Shown here: one piece after another, positions 5,662 through 6,574 of the stretch | Layout of the letters: each line of letters begins with the position of its first letter | Numbering within the stretch: the stretch's first letter is position 1 | NCBI GenBank assembly: GCA_016196785.1 | Contig: JACPXA010000259.1 | Span: 1 to 6,574, forward strand | Direction of reading: 5' to 3' | DNA: 6,574 nt | Source of the DNA: Elusimicrobiota bacterium | Lineage (GTDB): Bacteria > Elusimicrobiota > Elusimicrobia > 2-01-FULL-59-12 > JACPXA01 | Notes under the pieces: generated by a model | The model's database searches: none | Told to the model about the DNA's origin: nothing | What the model saw: the letters and a program-made list of their open reading frames with translations, nothing else | Program-made: the position numbers and the translations under genes

Positions 5662-6574
5662 ATGAGAGTCTTAAGCCGGCATGTGATTGTGGAGTTCCTG
5701 AAGCCGTTTTTCATCGGCTTAGCGAGTTTCACCCTCCTTCTTTCCGTGGGACATCTCTTTGAGAAACTGGAGATGTTTGTGGAGTATCATGCTCATCCGT
5801 GGAATGTGGCAGGCTACCTCCTCCTTCGCGTGCCCTACTGGGCCGCCCAGGTGATACCGATCGCTACCCTCTTGGGGGTGCTTTTCGCCGTGAACCGGAT
5901 GGTCCAACAGGGTGAGTTAAACGCCCTCAAGAGCTGCGGCGTTCATCCCTTCCGTGTCCTCATCCCGTTGATTGTGACGACGTCGGTGATTGCGGTGGGG
6001 TCATTCGGATTCACTGAAACTCTTCTACCCCAGATCAATGAGCATGCGGTCAGGATCTATCGAGGGACGATTAAACATTTGCCGGTGGGGCCCAAGGAGG
6101 AAGGGAAGCAGCTCGTGATGGCGACCGGCTCGATGTACCGGTTGACCATTGACTGGTTTGATGCAAGACACGGTCTGATGCAAGGGCTCATCATTGACGA
6201 GATAGGTAAGGGGGCCGAGCTCCAACGGCAGTGGGTCTGCAGCGAGGCGAGGTTTCTTAAGAATCGGTGGGTTGGCCGACAGATTGTCCGCCGCCGGTTT
6301 GGACCGAGGGGCCACCAAATCATTGCCGAGGAGACAATGGCGGAGACAGAACTCCCATTCACCGCCCGACCCGACGAGTTCCTTCCCGATAGCCGTTCGC
6401 CGGATGAGATGTCAGCGCGTGAGCTCTCCCGCTATCTCGAACGGCTTCGCCGGTCTGGTGTGCCGGTCGGGACCGCGGCGATGGAGCTCGCAACCAAATT
6501 GGCGTATCCCTGGGCGAACGTGGTCGTCCTCTTTTTAGGGTTTCCCTTCGCGATGCAGCGGAGCCGAACGGGAC
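5662..6574 (+). CDS. lptG: LPS export ABC transporter permease LptG, 3' end outside window
   Basis: Translation from the ATG at 5662 runs open to the right edge (304 codons; the family is usually about 350-390). It is the second permease of the LptB2FG complex, which drives LPS off the inner membrane towards LptC/LptA. The start MRVLSRHVIVEFLKPF is typical of the family. Membrane helices lie at about 12-33, 53-77 and 95-117. The loop VQQGELNALKSCG holds Glu85, at the position of the conserved coupling-helix Glu. A periplasmic beta-rich domain spans about 120-255, and the next helix begins near residue 270. No Shine-Dalgarno precedes this ATG; the upstream sequence is pyrimidine-rich and forms the right arm of an inverted repeat. 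The same frame stays open back through the whole gap. A GTG at 5425, with GGAGAGG 7 nt upstream, could add 79 Arg/Ser/Pro-rich residues, but I prefer the ATG because the conserved N-terminus begins there. Confidence 0.92.
   Translation, partial: MRVLSRHVIVEFLKPFFIGLASFTLLLSVGHLFEKLEMFVEYHAHPWNVAGYLLLRVPYWAAQVIPIATLLGVLFAVNRMVQQGELNALKSCGVHPFRVLIPLIVTTSVIAVGSFGFTETLLPQINEHAVRIYRGTIKHLPVGPKEEGKQLVMATGSMYRLTIDWFDARHGLMQGLIIDEIGKGAELQRQWVCSEARFLKNRWVGRQIVRRRFGPRGHQIIAEETMAETELPFTARPDEFLPDSRSPDEMSARELSRYLERLRRSGVPVGTAAMELATKLAYPWANVVVLFLGFPFAMQRSRTG

Noticed and set aside
5342..5662. 106-codon plus-strand open frame over the lptF end and spacer
   Set aside because: It overlaps the lptF C-terminus in another frame and then reads the palindromic repeat. 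No start signal or protein-like composition.

Overview
The window looks like a piece of the chromosome of a Gram-negative, LPS-bearing bacterium. It holds two divergent gene sets, both concerned with building the outer envelope. Base composition is moderately GC-rich by eye. The promoters look like standard sigma-70 sites (TTGACA, extended TATAAT) rather than the TTTG-type sites of Bacteroidota. No taxonomic marker is present. A Nitrospirota/Methylomirabilota-like or other environmental diderm is a guess only.

Left two thirds (1-4252, minus strand): one giant open frame of at least 1417 codons, with no stop from its TTG start to the left edge. Codon-by-codon translation shows a signal peptide, a Pro/Ser-rich linker and then sequence I recognise as the SprA family. 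SprA is the very large outer-membrane beta-barrel that serves as the translocon of the type IX secretion system in Bacteroidota. The C-terminal part lies outside the window. All plus-strand open frames over this stretch are shadows of it.

Intergenic switch (4253-4316): 64 bp with two back-to-back promoters. A TTGACA-17-TACATT promoter faces left to the sprA-like gene, and an extended -10 (TGATATAAT) faces right to lptF. Both -10 boxes lie only 8-9 nt from the start codons, so both mRNAs may be leaderless or nearly so.

Right third (4317-6574, plus strand): lptF (complete, 363 aa) and lptG (304 codons, cut by the right edge). These are the two inner-membrane permease subunits of the LptB2FG LPS extractor. 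They are separated by 253 bp that contain no convincing gene. That gap is framed by a long imperfect inverted repeat: its left arm contains the lptF stop codon and its right arm ends 1 nt before the lptG ATG. Inside it lies a nested G/C-tract palindrome, which looks like an inserted MITE/REP-type element.

Working together (inference): LptF/LptG extract LPS for delivery to the outer membrane, while the SprA-like barrel would sit in that membrane. In Bacteroidota many type IX cargoes are anchored to A-LPS, so a shared control region between an LPS exporter and a SprA-like protein is suggestive. It does not show that a working type IX system exists here. Long C tracts inside lptF (10) and the sprA-like gene (8) are possible slippage sites.
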